Below, piece by piece: positions 44,138 to 51,823 of a stretch of DNA of 64,000 bases. The notes under the pieces are model-generated. The model was not told the DNA's origin. It was given only the letters and a program-made list of their open reading frames with translations, and made no database searches. Location of the stretch: the NCBI GenBank assembly GCA_002470465.1, contig DKMD01000040.1:1-64000 (forward strand), written 5' to 3'. Positions within the stretch are counted from its first letter, which is position 1; each line of letters opens with the position of its first letter. The position numbers and the translations under genes were made by a program. This DNA is from Pluralibacter sp. UBA7423. GTDB taxonomy: Bacteria; Pseudomonadota; Gammaproteobacteria; Enterobacterales; Enterobacteriaceae.

Positions 44138-45280
44138 TTATTTTGGTGATATCACCATTTGCGACGGGCTGCCCACGGCGGTATAGCCCGGCTCAAAGGT
44201 CAGCTTGCCGCTGTGCGGTGCGACTTTAAAGCGAGTAATATTGTCACTGCGCTGGTTCATCACATACAGCCACTGCCCCTCAGGGTCGAGCGTAACGGTG
44301 CGCGGGTAATCGCCGCGGGTCCAGACATCATCCTGATGAACGAGCTCGCCGTCGGCAGATACCGTAAAGTGTGCGACGCTGTTATGCAAACGATTGGCGA
44401 CATAGAGCTGCTTTCCATCCTGGCTGAGCGCCAGTCCGGCGGCAAAACTGGTGCCTTTGTACTCTTTCGGCAGCGCAGAAACCGTTTTGCCTTCCGTCAA
44501 CAGACCTTTGTCTTTGTCGAGATGGTAATGCGTCAGCGTTGAAGCTTCCTCATTAATTAACCATAGCCCGTCCCCCTTCGGCGTGAAGACAAAATGACGC
44601 GGCCCTGCGCCTTTTGAAGAGGCATTAATAAACGGCGGCGTGTTTGGCGTCAGCTTGCCGGTCGCGTCATCCAGCTGATACTGATAGATACGATCGAGCC
44701 CCAGATCGGTGGAGAAGACGTATTTTCCCTGAGGATCGGCAGAAATCATATGCGCATGCGGCCCGTTATGATCGCTGATGGCAAAGCTGCCTTCCGCTGC
44801 CGCTCCCGGTTTGCCCGCGCCCGCCGGGCCTTCATCCTGATGCGTGTCCGAGGCTTCACTCAGGCTACCGTCTTCCTTCACCGGCAATACCGCAATCGTG
44901 CCGCTGACGTAGTTTGCCACCAGAAGATGACGACCGTTCGGCGTCAGCGACAGATAAACCGGGCCCGCACCGCCGGAGGAGACCTGATTGAGCTCGGTGA
45001 GCGAGCCGTCTGCGCCTATTTTCAGCGCCTGCACCACACCTTTTTCGGCTTCGCTTGCGACATACAGCGTTTTGCCGTCGTGCGATACCGTCAGCTGCGC
45101 GGCGTTAGGCAGTGAACTGACCAGCGTTTTATCGTGCAAATCGCCGGTCTTCGGATCGATCGTAAAGCGGTAAAGCCCTTCGCCGTTCGGATTATAAGTC
45201 CCCACCCAGGCGTACTGGGCGTGAGCGGCGGTAGCCAGCAGAGAGAATGAAGCGACAAGCAGGTGACGTGCAGACAGCAT
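44138..45280 (-). CDS. Exported lactonase, 7-bladed beta-propeller family
   Basis: A lactonase-family protein (6-phosphogluconolactonase/YbhE-like propeller). From the ATG at 45280 it has 380 residues, including a signal peptide (MLSARHLLVASFSLLATAAHAQ), so it acts in the periplasm, unlike cytoplasmic Pgl. Repeated blade motifs such as HDGKTLYVASEAEKG, PNGRHLLVANYVSGTI and QDGKQLYVANRLHNS are spaced along the protein; the conserved DHNGPHAHMISADPQGKYVFSTDLGLDR segment (about 155-185) is present. The longer start at 45418 reads through the repeat and is rejected. It fits a step that opens a sugar-acid lactone before uptake (inference). Confidence 0.88.
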   Translation of the reverse strand: MLSARHLLVASFSLLATAAHAQYAWVGTYNPNGEGLYRFTIDPKTGDLHDKTLVSSLPNAAQLTVSHDGKTLYVASEAEKGVVQALKIGADGSLTELNQVSSGGAGPVYLSLTPNGRHLLVANYVSGTIAVLPVKEDGSLSEASDTHQDEGPAGAGKPGAAAEGSFAISDHNGPHAHMISADPQGKYVFSTDLGLDRIYQYQLDDATGKLTPNTPPFINASSKGAGPRHFVFTPKGDGLWLINEEASTLTHYHLDKDKGLLTEGKTVSALPKEYKGTSFAAGLALSQDGKQLYVANRLHNSVAHFTVSADGELVHQDDVWTRGDYPRTVTLDPEGQWLYVMNQRSDNITRFKVAPHSGKLTFEPGYTAVGSPSQMVISPK

Positions 45281-45320
45281 GATGACTCCTTGACGGTGAT
45301 TGAGCAGAAGTGAGGTCTGA

Positions 45321-45464
45321 TGCCCTCTCCCCGGCCCTCTCCCACAGGGAGAGGGAGAAGAGAATGAGCAGCAGTCCAGTTCTTTCCCTTTGCAGGGGAA
45401 GAGAAAAAATACGAGCACAATCCAGTTCCCTCTCCCTGAGGGAGAGGGTTAGGGAGAGGGGGGA
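45321..45464. repeat. Palindromic CCCTCTCCC/GGGAGAGGG repeat, copy A
   Basis: Two CCCTCTCCC-to-GGGAGAGGG palindromes face each other, separated by an AT-richer stretch. The same design recurs at 57030-57113 and 62340-62450. This copy lies inside the ten-gene operon, between the aldolase and lactonase genes. Confidence 0.8.
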
Positions 45465-45468
45465 AAAA

Positions 45469-46209
45469 TCACCCCACCAGCTTTTTGGTCATCTCCAGCA
45501 GCGTGCGCACGTCTTCCGGGCGCGTGTTGCCGCTTTCTTTGTCGATGATCGAGCTGTAGATGTGCGGGATCACTTTCTTCACGCCCGCATCGAGGGCGAT
45601 CTTCAGGATTTCGCTGTAGTTTTCCAGATCGATGCCGCCGGTTGGCTCCAGCCAGAAATCATGGCGTGCACAGGCTTCGGCAACAATCTGATACTCGTCG
45701 CGGCACTTCAGGCCACCCATCGGGAAGTATTTGATGGAGCTGCAGCCCATGTCTTTCAGCAGAGCGATGGCGGTATCAACCGGCACGATGCCGTCCTTTT
45801 CCTGACTGCTCAGCGGGCCGGTGGAGATTTTGACCATTCCCGGCGTACCGGTTGGTGACACCAGGCCGTTCACCACGGTCTCTTTCTGCCCGAGCAGCGC
45901 GCGGCTGGTTGCTACGCCGGTAAACACCTGATTTACGTGCTGCGGCTGAACTTCACGGGCGATCAGGCTCACCATGTCAGACTGGTTCGGATCGCCCGCA
46001 CCAAGACCGACGGACAGCGCATTATCGATAAGCTTCGCGTATTCGCGCATGTCGGCAACCGCGCTCGGTACGTCCGGATAGTTTTTGGAGAGCACGCCCA
46101 CCAGCACATGACCTTCCGCCGCTTCGTACACGTCGCTGGCGTTGCTTTTGGAACCTGCCAGCACGTTCAGGCAGACGCGGTCACGGTAAAAATTAGGGGT
46201 CAGTTTCAT
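45469..46209 (-). CDS. KDGP aldolase family protein (DgaF-like)
   Basis: A 246-residue TIM-barrel protein of the EF_0839/DgaF family, related to 2-dehydro-3-deoxy-phosphogluconate aldolase, which splits KDGP into pyruvate and glyceraldehyde-3-phosphate. Features: NFYRDRVCLNVLAGSKSNASDVYEAAEGHVLVGVLSK at the start, SIKYFPMGGLKCRDEY (about 152-168) with the probable Schiff-base lysine, and FWLEPTGGIDLENY (about 180-193). It overlaps the upstream PLP-enzyme gene by four bases, so they are co-translated. The same enzyme closes the glucosaminate pathway in Salmonella. Confidence 0.9.
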   Translation of the reverse strand: MKLTPNFYRDRVCLNVLAGSKSNASDVYEAAEGHVLVGVLSKNYPDVPSAVADMREYAKLIDNALSVGLGAGDPNQSDMVSLIAREVQPQHVNQVFTGVATSRALLGQKETVVNGLVSPTGTPGMVKISTGPLSSQEKDGIVPVDTAIALLKDMGCSSIKYFPMGGLKCRDEYQIVAEACARHDFWLEPTGGIDLENYSEILKIALDAGVKKVIPHIYSSIIDKESGNTRPEDVRTLLEMTKKLVG

Positions 46210-47324
46210 GCGTTGTTCTCCTTGTTCAGCACTTCCGCAATGCGGCGTGCCACGATCTCCAGCTGCTGCGCGTTCACGCTGCGAACGTCAGCTTCGATAA
46301 TGCCTTCGTTAGCCTTGTAGCCGCGGAAGTAGATGGCGTATTCACCTTTTTTCAGCTCGGCCACGAGGTCGCCGGTCGCGACTTTGGTGACGGCTTCGTC
46401 GAATTTAATCTCAGTGCGCGCGATATCACGGCCCGCCGCATCCCACACCACACGGGAAGACACGCCGTTCAGGGCGTTCATGGCGTTGATGAATGGCGTC
46501 ATTTTTTCCACCATCTCTGCACCGCTCTCTTTCTCGGCGGTCAGGTAGTGTTCGATAGCGCAGGTCAGGCCGAGAATGCCCTCTTTACCGACCTTCATCG
46601 CGCGGCCAATGCCCGCGGTCTGACGTTTCACCCATTCAACATACTGGGTTTTGCCGATGACCAGGCCGCTGGTTGGCCCTTCGATGGCTTTCGCGCCGCT
46701 ATAGATGACCAGGTCCGCGCCATAACGGTAGTAGCACTGCAAATCTTCTTCGGCAGCCGCATCCACAATCAGCGGCAGATTGTGCTTACGCGCCACCACC
46801 ACCGCCTGTTCTACGCTCAGCATGCTTTTCTGCACGCAGTGGTGAGATTTGATGTAAAGAATCGCCGCGGTACGAGGCGTGATTGCCGCCGCCAGCTGAT
46901 CGGCAGAGCATTCGTTGGCGTAGCCCGCTTCCACCATTTTGCCGCCACCGAGCGCGATCATGGTGCTGACCGGCGCGCCGAAGTTAACGTTGTGGCCGCG
47001 TGGCAGGACGATTTCGTTATTCTCAATCGGGGTGCTGTGCAGGTTTTCCAGCAGCCAGTCGCTGTCTTTGACCAGTACGCCCGCGACGGACTGAGCGATA
47101 CCCGCAGAAGCGCACGACACTACCGTCGCGCCTTCCACTTCCAGCAGCTTCGCGATGTATTCACCGGTTTTGTTGACCAGGTCTTTCATCTCGAAGTAGT
47201 GATTCATGCCGGTCATGACCGCGTCCACCACTTCCGGGCGTGGCGTTGACACGCCGAGTGCTGTCATGCGGCCAGAGGCGTTAATCACTTGTTTAAGCTG
47301 GTATTTCTCATAAATCGAAGGCAT
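46206..47324 (-). CDS. PLP-dependent ammonia-lyase (DgaE/SelA-like)
   Basis: A 372-residue PLP enzyme of the SelA-like/DgaE group. The PLP lysine is Lys212 in VIYSGAKAIEGPTSG, with an upstream aspartate in LPLIVDAAAEEDL (about 184-194). Related DgaE converts D-glucosaminate-6-phosphate to 2-keto-3-deoxy-6-phosphogluconate and ammonia, the substrate of the next gene product. It overlaps both neighbours by a few bases (amidohydrolase upstream, aldolase downstream). The exact substrate here is not proved by sequence. Confidence 0.9.
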   Translation of the reverse strand: MPSIYEKYQLKQVINASGRMTALGVSTPRPEVVDAVMTGMNHYFEMKDLVNKTGEYIAKLLEVEGATVVSCASAGIAQSVAGVLVKDSDWLLENLHSTPIENNEIVLPRGHNVNFGAPVSTMIALGGGKMVEAGYANECSADQLAAAITPRTAAILYIKSHHCVQKSMLSVEQAVVVARKHNLPLIVDAAAEEDLQCYYRYGADLVIYSGAKAIEGPTSGLVIGKTQYVEWVKRQTAGIGRAMKVGKEGILGLTCAIEHYLTAEKESGAEMVEKMTPFINAMNALNGVSSRVVWDAAGRDIARTEIKFDEAVTKVATGDLVAELKKGEYAIYFRGYKANEGIIEADVRSVNAQQLEIVARRIAEVLNKENNA

Positions 47325-48441
47325 GTTCTGCGCTCCCTTGTTCGGTCATATAGCCCTTGCCTGCACGAATTGCGGCGAGCGGCACCAGATCCAGGTCCGC
47401 CTGCAGGGCGTTGTTTTCTGCATCCACCAGCGTTACCGGCTGGCGTTTCAGGGTGAAAATGGTCAGATCGGCATCGAAGCCAACGGCAAGCCTGCCTTTG
47501 CGCTTGAGGCGAATCGCCTCGGCGGCATTAGCGGTCACGCAGTTGATGACCTGCGGCAGCGACATGCCGATAGCAAGGAACTTCGCCATCACGCGCGCCA
47601 GTGAATGCACCGGGCCGTTGATGCGGTTACGGCAGTAGATATCCGAGCTGATGGTATGCGGCAGAATGCCCATCGCAATCGCCTGCTTCGCTACGTCGAA
47701 GCTGAAGCTTGCCGTACCGTGGCCCACGTCGAGCTTAATGCCGCGCTTCAGCGCGCCGGAAACGGAGGCGCGCAGTTCGCCAGATGGCGTCAGAATGCGG
47801 TTCGGTTTGCCGTTGTAGCAGTGGGTGATGATGTCGCCGGAGGTCAGCAGCTCAGTAATTTCATCGAGGTTCGGCGGGTTGTTGCCGATATGCACCATCA
47901 GCGGCAGATCGCCGTTGGCTTTCTGAATTTCCTTCGCCTTTTCCAGAGGCGTGATGCCGTTTTCGCCCACCACGCTGCTGCTCATGCGTGCCTTCAGGCC
48001 AACAATAAAATCCGGATGACGTTTGATGGCAGAAGCCGCAGCCTCTGCATCAATGTTCGCCATGTTCGCCAGCTCGTTCTGCGCAATCAGCCCGACGCGG
48101 GAGATATTGAGCAGGGCGTAGACATCCGTTCCGCACTTACGGGTGATGTCGTAGAACGTGTCAACGTCATCCGCGCCGGTGCTGCCCGCATCAATCACCG
48201 TCGTCACGCCGGTGGCGACGCCCACGCTGTCCGGCTCGTCGTTGTAAATCGGCGATTTCGGGTAGCAGTGAACGTGTAAATCAATCCAGCCTGCGCTGAC
48301 ATAGTGCTCGCCGCCCAGAGAGACGACTTTCGTCGCCTCGCCGTTAATGTCGCCCAGGGCTGCAATTTTGCCGTCTTTAATGGCGATATCCGTTACCGTA
48401 TCGTCAACCAGGCGTGCGCCCTTAAGCAGTAAATCAAACAT
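47308..48441 (-). CDS. Amidohydrolase/deacetylase-family metallohydrolase
   Basis: A 377-residue amidohydrolase-superfamily enzyme. The metal-binding motif DLHVH is at His56/His58 (IDLHVHCYP); a further metal residue region is VGLKARMSSSVVGENG (about 148-165), with MVHIGNNPP (about 182-190), DVGHGTASFSFDVA and the C-terminal VTANAAEAIRLKRKGRLAVGFDADLTIF. Such enzymes remove acyl or amide groups; here it may deacylate an N-acyl or N-carbamoyl sugar acid before the PLP step (inference). It overlaps the PLP-enzyme gene by 17 bases. Confidence 0.88.
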   Translation of the reverse strand: MFDLLLKGARLVDDTVTDIAIKDGKIAALGDINGEATKVVSLGGEHYVSAGWIDLHVHCYPKSPIYNDEPDSVGVATGVTTVIDAGSTGADDVDTFYDITRKCGTDVYALLNISRVGLIAQNELANMANIDAEAAASAIKRHPDFIVGLKARMSSSVVGENGITPLEKAKEIQKANGDLPLMVHIGNNPPNLDEITELLTSGDIITHCYNGKPNRILTPSGELRASVSGALKRGIKLDVGHGTASFSFDVAKQAIAMGILPHTISSDIYCRNRINGPVHSLARVMAKFLAIGMSLPQVINCVTANAAEAIRLKRKGRLAVGFDADLTIFTLKRQPVTLVDAENNALQADLDLVPLAAIRAGKGYMTEQGSAEHAFDL

Positions 48442-48459
48442 CGCTTTCTCCTTGCAGAC

Positions 48460-49101
48460 TTAAATCGCCACCGGGAAGATGGAACCGAGAATCATCGCGC
48501 CGAGGATGGCGCCGCCGGTGATCGGCTTCTGCCAGATGTAAAACAGTAATGCGCCAATCAGCGAGCCAATCCCGATAGGAATGGAAGCGGTCATTGCGCT
48601 CAGGATAATCAACGGCCCGAGGAAGCGACCGGAAGCGTTACCTGCGCCCATCATGACGTCCGCCCCGTAGGTCGAGTTGCTCTGGTTAACGGTAAACTTA
48701 CGCGCCAGAATAATGACGTAGCCAATCGCGAGGCCGATAATCAGGCCGGTTGCCAGAGAAGCGGCAAAGTTCGCCACCGGGAAGACGATGCCTGCGCCGA
48801 GCAGCAGCGCCGGAACGCCGAGGCCCACGCCGGTCTGAATCGCCCCGCCGATATCAAGAATACCGACCAGTGAACCTTCAATAATGCGGGCAAACAGAAA
48901 GCTCGCGCCGAAGGCCGCCACCGCGCCGTAGACGCCGGTGTCGATCCCGGATTTCAGCATCGCCACGAAGGCCACTTCGTTAAACGCGCCGATACCATAC
49001 AGGTAGTACATGTGTGTCCCGGCGAAAACGCCGGAAGAGAGCAGGCCGACAAAGATCGGGAATGACCAGTCCGCGTACCAAAAACCTTTATTCTGTTCCA
49101 T
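48460..49101 (-). CDS. DUF4310 membrane protein (EF_0833-type)
   Basis: A 213-residue integral membrane protein with about six hydrophobic segments, very rich in Gly and Ala, with short loops. It belongs to the DUF4310 family, which is found next to DUF4311, DUF4312 and SFCGS genes in a conserved gene neighbourhood (Enterococcus EF_0829-EF_0839 and Aeromonas). Together with the DUF4311 protein it is a likely membrane component of an uncharacterised transporter. It lies 11 bases after the DUF4311 gene on the minus strand. No known transporter motif is visible. Confidence 0.87.
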   Translation of the reverse strand: MEQNKGFWYADWSFPIFVGLLSSGVFAGTHMYYLYGIGAFNEVAFVAMLKSGIDTGVYGAVAAFGASFLFARIIEGSLVGILDIGGAIQTGVGLGVPALLLGAGIVFPVANFAASLATGLIIGLAIGYVIILARKFTVNQSNSTYGADVMMGAGNASGRFLGPLIILSAMTASIPIGIGSLIGALLFYIWQKPITGGAILGAMILGSIFPVAI

Positions 49102-49112
49102 GCGTTATCCCC

Positions 49113-49889
49113 TTATTTGCCGCTTAACGCGTTATGCAGCAGATCCAGCCAGTTCGGCACCGTCATGTGGAAGGATTCGATCATCTTCATGTCGAAGCCA
49201 CGGAAGAAGGCGCTCAGCACGAACAGGGCGATAATGGCCGCCATCATGATTTTGGTTACGCGGTTCCAGCCCGCATCTTCTACGCCCTTACCGATCAGGA
49301 TGCCCAGCACCAGACCCGGTACGGCGTTGCCCATAATCAGCTGCGCTGCGCCGCCGAAGATGGTCGCCCAGAAGCCGGATTTCTTACCGGCATCAATCGC
49401 CGCCAGCCAGAAAATCACTGGCATGATGATGTTCACCAGCAGGTTAGCCGCAGGCACCAGCACTTTAACCGCCGTGACCTGTAACGCTTCCGGTACTGCC
49501 GACGCCGTGGAGTTGAGGAACGCTACAACGATCATGCCGATCAGGCCGCAGGCAATCGCCATTTTCTTCGGATCGTGAAGAGTTTCCGCCACGTTGCGGT
49601 TTTTCAGCATCAGTGCTGAAGCGCCCCAGTGCGGGATGATGCGGTGGTCAACGTCCTGAGTGAAGGCACCCGCCGCCACGGAAGATGCCCAGGCGTTGAA
49701 GAAGAAGCCCAGACCAAAGGAGAAGTGAGAAGCCGGATCCCCTTCGCAGGAGTTCAGCTCGCCCAACGTACGAAAAGCACCCATCCCTTGTGTGGTGGGC
49801 GCATGAAACATGCGTGCAGCTCCGGCGCCCACGCCGACGCCAACCAGGCCGCCGATGATGAGCGATTTAATAAGAATTATCAGGAACAT
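49113..49889 (-). CDS. DUF4311 membrane protein (EF_0832-type)
   Basis: A 258-residue membrane protein beginning FLIILIKSLIIGGLVGVGVGAGAARMFHAPTTQGMGAFRTLGELNSCEGDPASHFSFGLGFF. About seven hydrophobic segments are seen. The polar, conserved-looking stretch ELNSCEGDPASHFSFG (about 43-58) and the FTQDVDHRIIPHWGAS stretch could form a substrate or ion path. Family DUF4311, function unknown; it pairs with DUF4310 in the same neighbourhood in other bacteria. Spacing to the flanking genes is 19 and 11 bases. Confidence 0.87.
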   Translation of the reverse strand: MFLIILIKSLIIGGLVGVGVGAGAARMFHAPTTQGMGAFRTLGELNSCEGDPASHFSFGLGFFFNAWASSVAAGAFTQDVDHRIIPHWGASALMLKNRNVAETLHDPKKMAIACGLIGMIVVAFLNSTASAVPEALQVTAVKVLVPAANLLVNIIMPVIFWLAAIDAGKKSGFWATIFGGAAQLIMGNAVPGLVLGILIGKGVEDAGWNRVTKIMMAAIIALFVLSAFFRGFDMKMIESFHMTVPNWLDLLHNALSGK

Positions 49890-49908
49890 GAGTCTGTCCT
49901 TTTCATGG

Positions 49909-50208
49909 TTATGTTGTCGTGACGAAATCCACTTTGTCGAGGTTTAACGCCGTCACGTTGACGGTGACGTCCAGCTCCACGCTGAACATGCGTCGCTCCC
50001 GGCGCAGAAAGAAAAACAAAAATGCTTCTTTCCGGACCGTTTCCTGCGCATGAACAACCGCCACATCCTGTGGTTCAATGCGCAGTAAAATGTGCGGTGA
50101 GGATTTCATCACCGTACCTTGTACCTGGCTCAGCGCATCGGCAAAGGCCCGTGCTTTGGCCTCGCCTTTGCCCTTCACCCTCACCGTGGTGGTGAACTGT
50201 TCTTTCAT
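49909..50208 (-). CDS. DUF4312 family cytoplasmic protein (EF_0831-type)
   Basis: A 99-residue soluble protein (MKEQFTTTVRVKGKGEAKARAFADALSQVQGTVMKSSPHILLRIEPQDV...). It has a ferredoxin-like alternating helix-strand look with no catalytic motif I recognise. Family DUF4312, always beside SFCGS and DUF4311 genes. It lies two bases after the SFCGS stop codon. A cytoplasmic coupling subunit, comparable to PTS IIB, is a possibility (inference). Confidence 0.85.
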   Translation of the reverse strand: MKEQFTTTVRVKGKGEAKARAFADALSQVQGTVMKSSPHILLRIEPQDVAVVHAQETVRKEAFLFFFLRRERRMFSVELDVTVNVTALNLDKVDFVTTT

Positions 50209-50210
50209 GC

Positions 50211-50573
50211 TTATGCGCCGTATTTCTTCTGCCAGGCCTGCACTAAACGCTCGCCCAGCTCTTCTTTATCCATGAAGCCGAAGCCCAGCACGTTCGCGCC
50301 TTCGTTGATCGCGGTAACGCCTTCATCCACGGAGCGCATGCCGTACTTCGCTTTGTAACCGTGCTTGGTCTGAGCGGTAATCGCACCCGCGCCGCCGCTG
50401 CCGCAGAAGGAGATGCCGAAGGTCGCGTTTTCCGCCTTCATCACGTCACCAAGCTTCATATCTGCTGCCACGCCCGGTACAACAACCGCACGGCCACCGG
50501 CTTTTTCCACGCCCGCTGCCACTTTCTGACCTTTGCCCAGACGGTCACCAATCACGACGGTAATTTGTTCCAT
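50211..50573 (-). CDS. SFCGS-family glycine-rich protein (EF_0830-type)
   Basis: A 120-residue protein beginning MEQITVVIGDRLGKGQKVAAG. The family signature SFCGSGGAGAITAQTKHGYKAKYGMRSVDEGVTAINEGANVLGFGFMD lies from residue 55, with Cys57 as the single striking residue. The start at 50573 is preferred because AAGGAGCAAAAC precedes it; the ATG at 50654 would overlap the PRD gene. The cysteine after a beta-strand recalls the phospho-cysteine loop of PTS IIB proteins, suggesting phosphoryl transfer (inference, untested). Confidence 0.86.
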   Translation of the reverse strand: MEQITVVIGDRLGKGQKVAAGVEKAGGRAVVVPGVAADMKLGDVMKAENATFGISFCGSGGAGAITAQTKHGYKAKYGMRSVDEGVTAINEGANVLGFGFMDKEELGERLVQAWQKKYGA

Positions 50574-50583
50574 GTTTTGCTCC

Positions 50584-50913
50584 TTAAAGGTTTTCTTTCG
50601 CCACTTCGAAGTGCACCGACAGCAGCCAGGCTTCTTCATCCGGAAGATTGCCAAACTGCGCCACTACTTCGCGGGCAAGGTTCATTGAATCGGCTGAAAT
50701 TTCTTCAAACAGGCTGGCTTCCACTTCGGGCAGCGGCTCGCCGGTAATTGACCGGTGTGCCATCGCACGGACGTGAGACGTCAGCATTTGTTCCTGGACG
50801 GCATTCGGGATGATGTCGTGACCCTTGAGCAGGCTGTACACCTGGCCCAGCATGCGAGTTGCAAGCTCTTCGGTCTGACTCCCGACGTCGGTAATAACTG
50901 CTCCGTTGTTCAC
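50584..50913 (-). CDS. Stand-alone PRD-domain protein (EF_0829-type)
   Basis: A 109-residue protein consisting of a single PTS regulation domain, without DNA- or RNA-binding parts. The two PRD histidine regions are SHVRAMAHR (His47, His53) and LLSVHFEVAKEN (His101). It heads the ten-gene operon. A stand-alone PRD could be a phosphorylation-sensitive partner of the SFCGS protein or of the large PRD regulator (inference). Matches the EF_0829-type first gene of the conserved neighbourhood. Confidence 0.85.
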   Translation of the reverse strand: MNNGAVITDVGSQTEELATRMLGQVYSLLKGHDIIPNAVQEQMLTSHVRAMAHRSITGEPLPEVEASLFEEISADSMNLAREVVAQFGNLPDEEAWLLSVHFEVAKENL

Positions 50914-50983
50914 TCTTCTGACCCCGTTTATTGCGTCTGAGTCAAAAACTACCGTGGCAGCTGTCGGGTTTGTAGCGAGTTGT

Positions 50984-51003
50984 TTTCCACTTCGAAGTGG
51001 AAA
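50984..51003. promoter_or_regulatory. Perfect 20-base palindrome upstream of the PRD operon
   Basis: TTTCCACTTCGAAGTGGAAA is a perfect inverted repeat 71-90 bases upstream of the first operon gene. It is a strong candidate operator for the operon regulator. A partial copy CCACTTCGAAGTG lies inside the 3' end of the PRD gene at 50602-50614. Confidence 0.55.
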
Positions 51004-51066
51004 GGCGAGCGGCAGGAGTGATCTGTCCCACAGAATTTGGCCGATCGGGGATGAAATGCTGGATAA

Positions 51067-51084
51067 GCGTGATGAAGGTCACGA
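51067..51084. promoter_or_regulatory. Candidate CRP site upstream of the PRD operon
   Basis: CGTGA-N6-TCACG has the CRP half-site spacing (GTGA-N6-TCAC). It is about 155 bases upstream of the operon start, which suits catabolite control of a sugar pathway. Confidence 0.5.
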
Positions 51085-51234
51085 GAAAAAACTGAATTAG
51101 CCGCGGAAGGAAGCAGCAATATTTTGCGAGCCTTCACGTAAAACTGTGACGTCGATAAGCTTTTACGATGACGATACGGGAGAATAACGGCGGGTGCCTG
51201 AGGTTTTTTGTCTGAAGCAGGAGACAAAAATCAG

Positions 51235-51272
51235 AAAGCCCCAGCCTGACTCTGCATCAGGAATGGGGCTTT
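51235..51272 (-). terminator. cybC terminator
   Basis: A long stem AAAGCCCCA/TGGGGCTTT with an inner CCTGA/TCAGG stem is followed on the minus strand by a T-rich stretch (TGATTTTTG). It lies about 95 bases after cybC and separates it from the PRD operon. Confidence 0.85.
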
Positions 51273-51366
51273 ATCTGTTACGTCGGACAACGAGAATTCG
51301 CGGGCGAAGGACCTCCGAATTTCTTCGTCAGCCTTCCGCTGGCCGCGTTGTGCTCAGGCGCCCTTC

Positions 51367-51753
51367 TTAACGGTATTTCTTATGGTAAGTATTGCGGGTT
51401 CCGGCCAGATCGAGAGCCACACCCTGCGCTTCCTTGATTTTGCCTTCGTTCGCGAGCTTCATCGCGCCATCAATCTGGCCGATCAGAATATCGAAGCCGT
51501 GGCGGAAATCTTTCATCTCCGCGCTGTCCGGCGCTTTATCTTCCAGCTTCGGTGGGGTCTGTTTCTGCGCATCCTGGGCCGCCGTACGCATTTTTGTCAG
51601 CGCCGCTTTCATTTCCGCGGCATCATCCGTTTTCTGCACCACTTTCAGGTTTTCAGACAGGGTGTCCATATCATCGCCGAGATCGGCAAAGGCAGGGGCG
51701 ATACCCAGCATCAGGGTAGAGGCTGCCAGCATAGCCAGAACTGTTTTACGCAT
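51367..51753 (-). CDS. cybC: Cytochrome b562
   Basis: Periplasmic four-helix-bundle cytochrome with a non-covalent heme b; physiological partner unknown. The 128 residues have a 22-residue signal peptide ([22 protein letters not shown]). The axial heme ligands are Met29 (mature Met7) and His124 (mature His102, in RNTYHKKYR). The internal motif [21 protein letters not shown] is as in E. coli. It is full length and intact; some E. coli strains carry only a truncated copy. It is adjacent to pmbA, as in E. coli. Confidence 0.97.
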   Translation of the reverse strand: MRKTVLAMLAASTLMLGIAPAFADLGDDMDTLSENLKVVQKTDDAAEMKAALTKMRTAAQDAQKQTPPKLEDKAPDSAEMKDFRHGFDILIGQIDGAMKLANEGKIKEAQGVALDLAGTRNTYHKKYR

Positions 51754-51823
51754 TGCTCACTTCCTTCATTTTTTATTATTGAACAGAGGTGGCGCAGCAG
51801 GTTGCGTCACCATGAGAACACTG

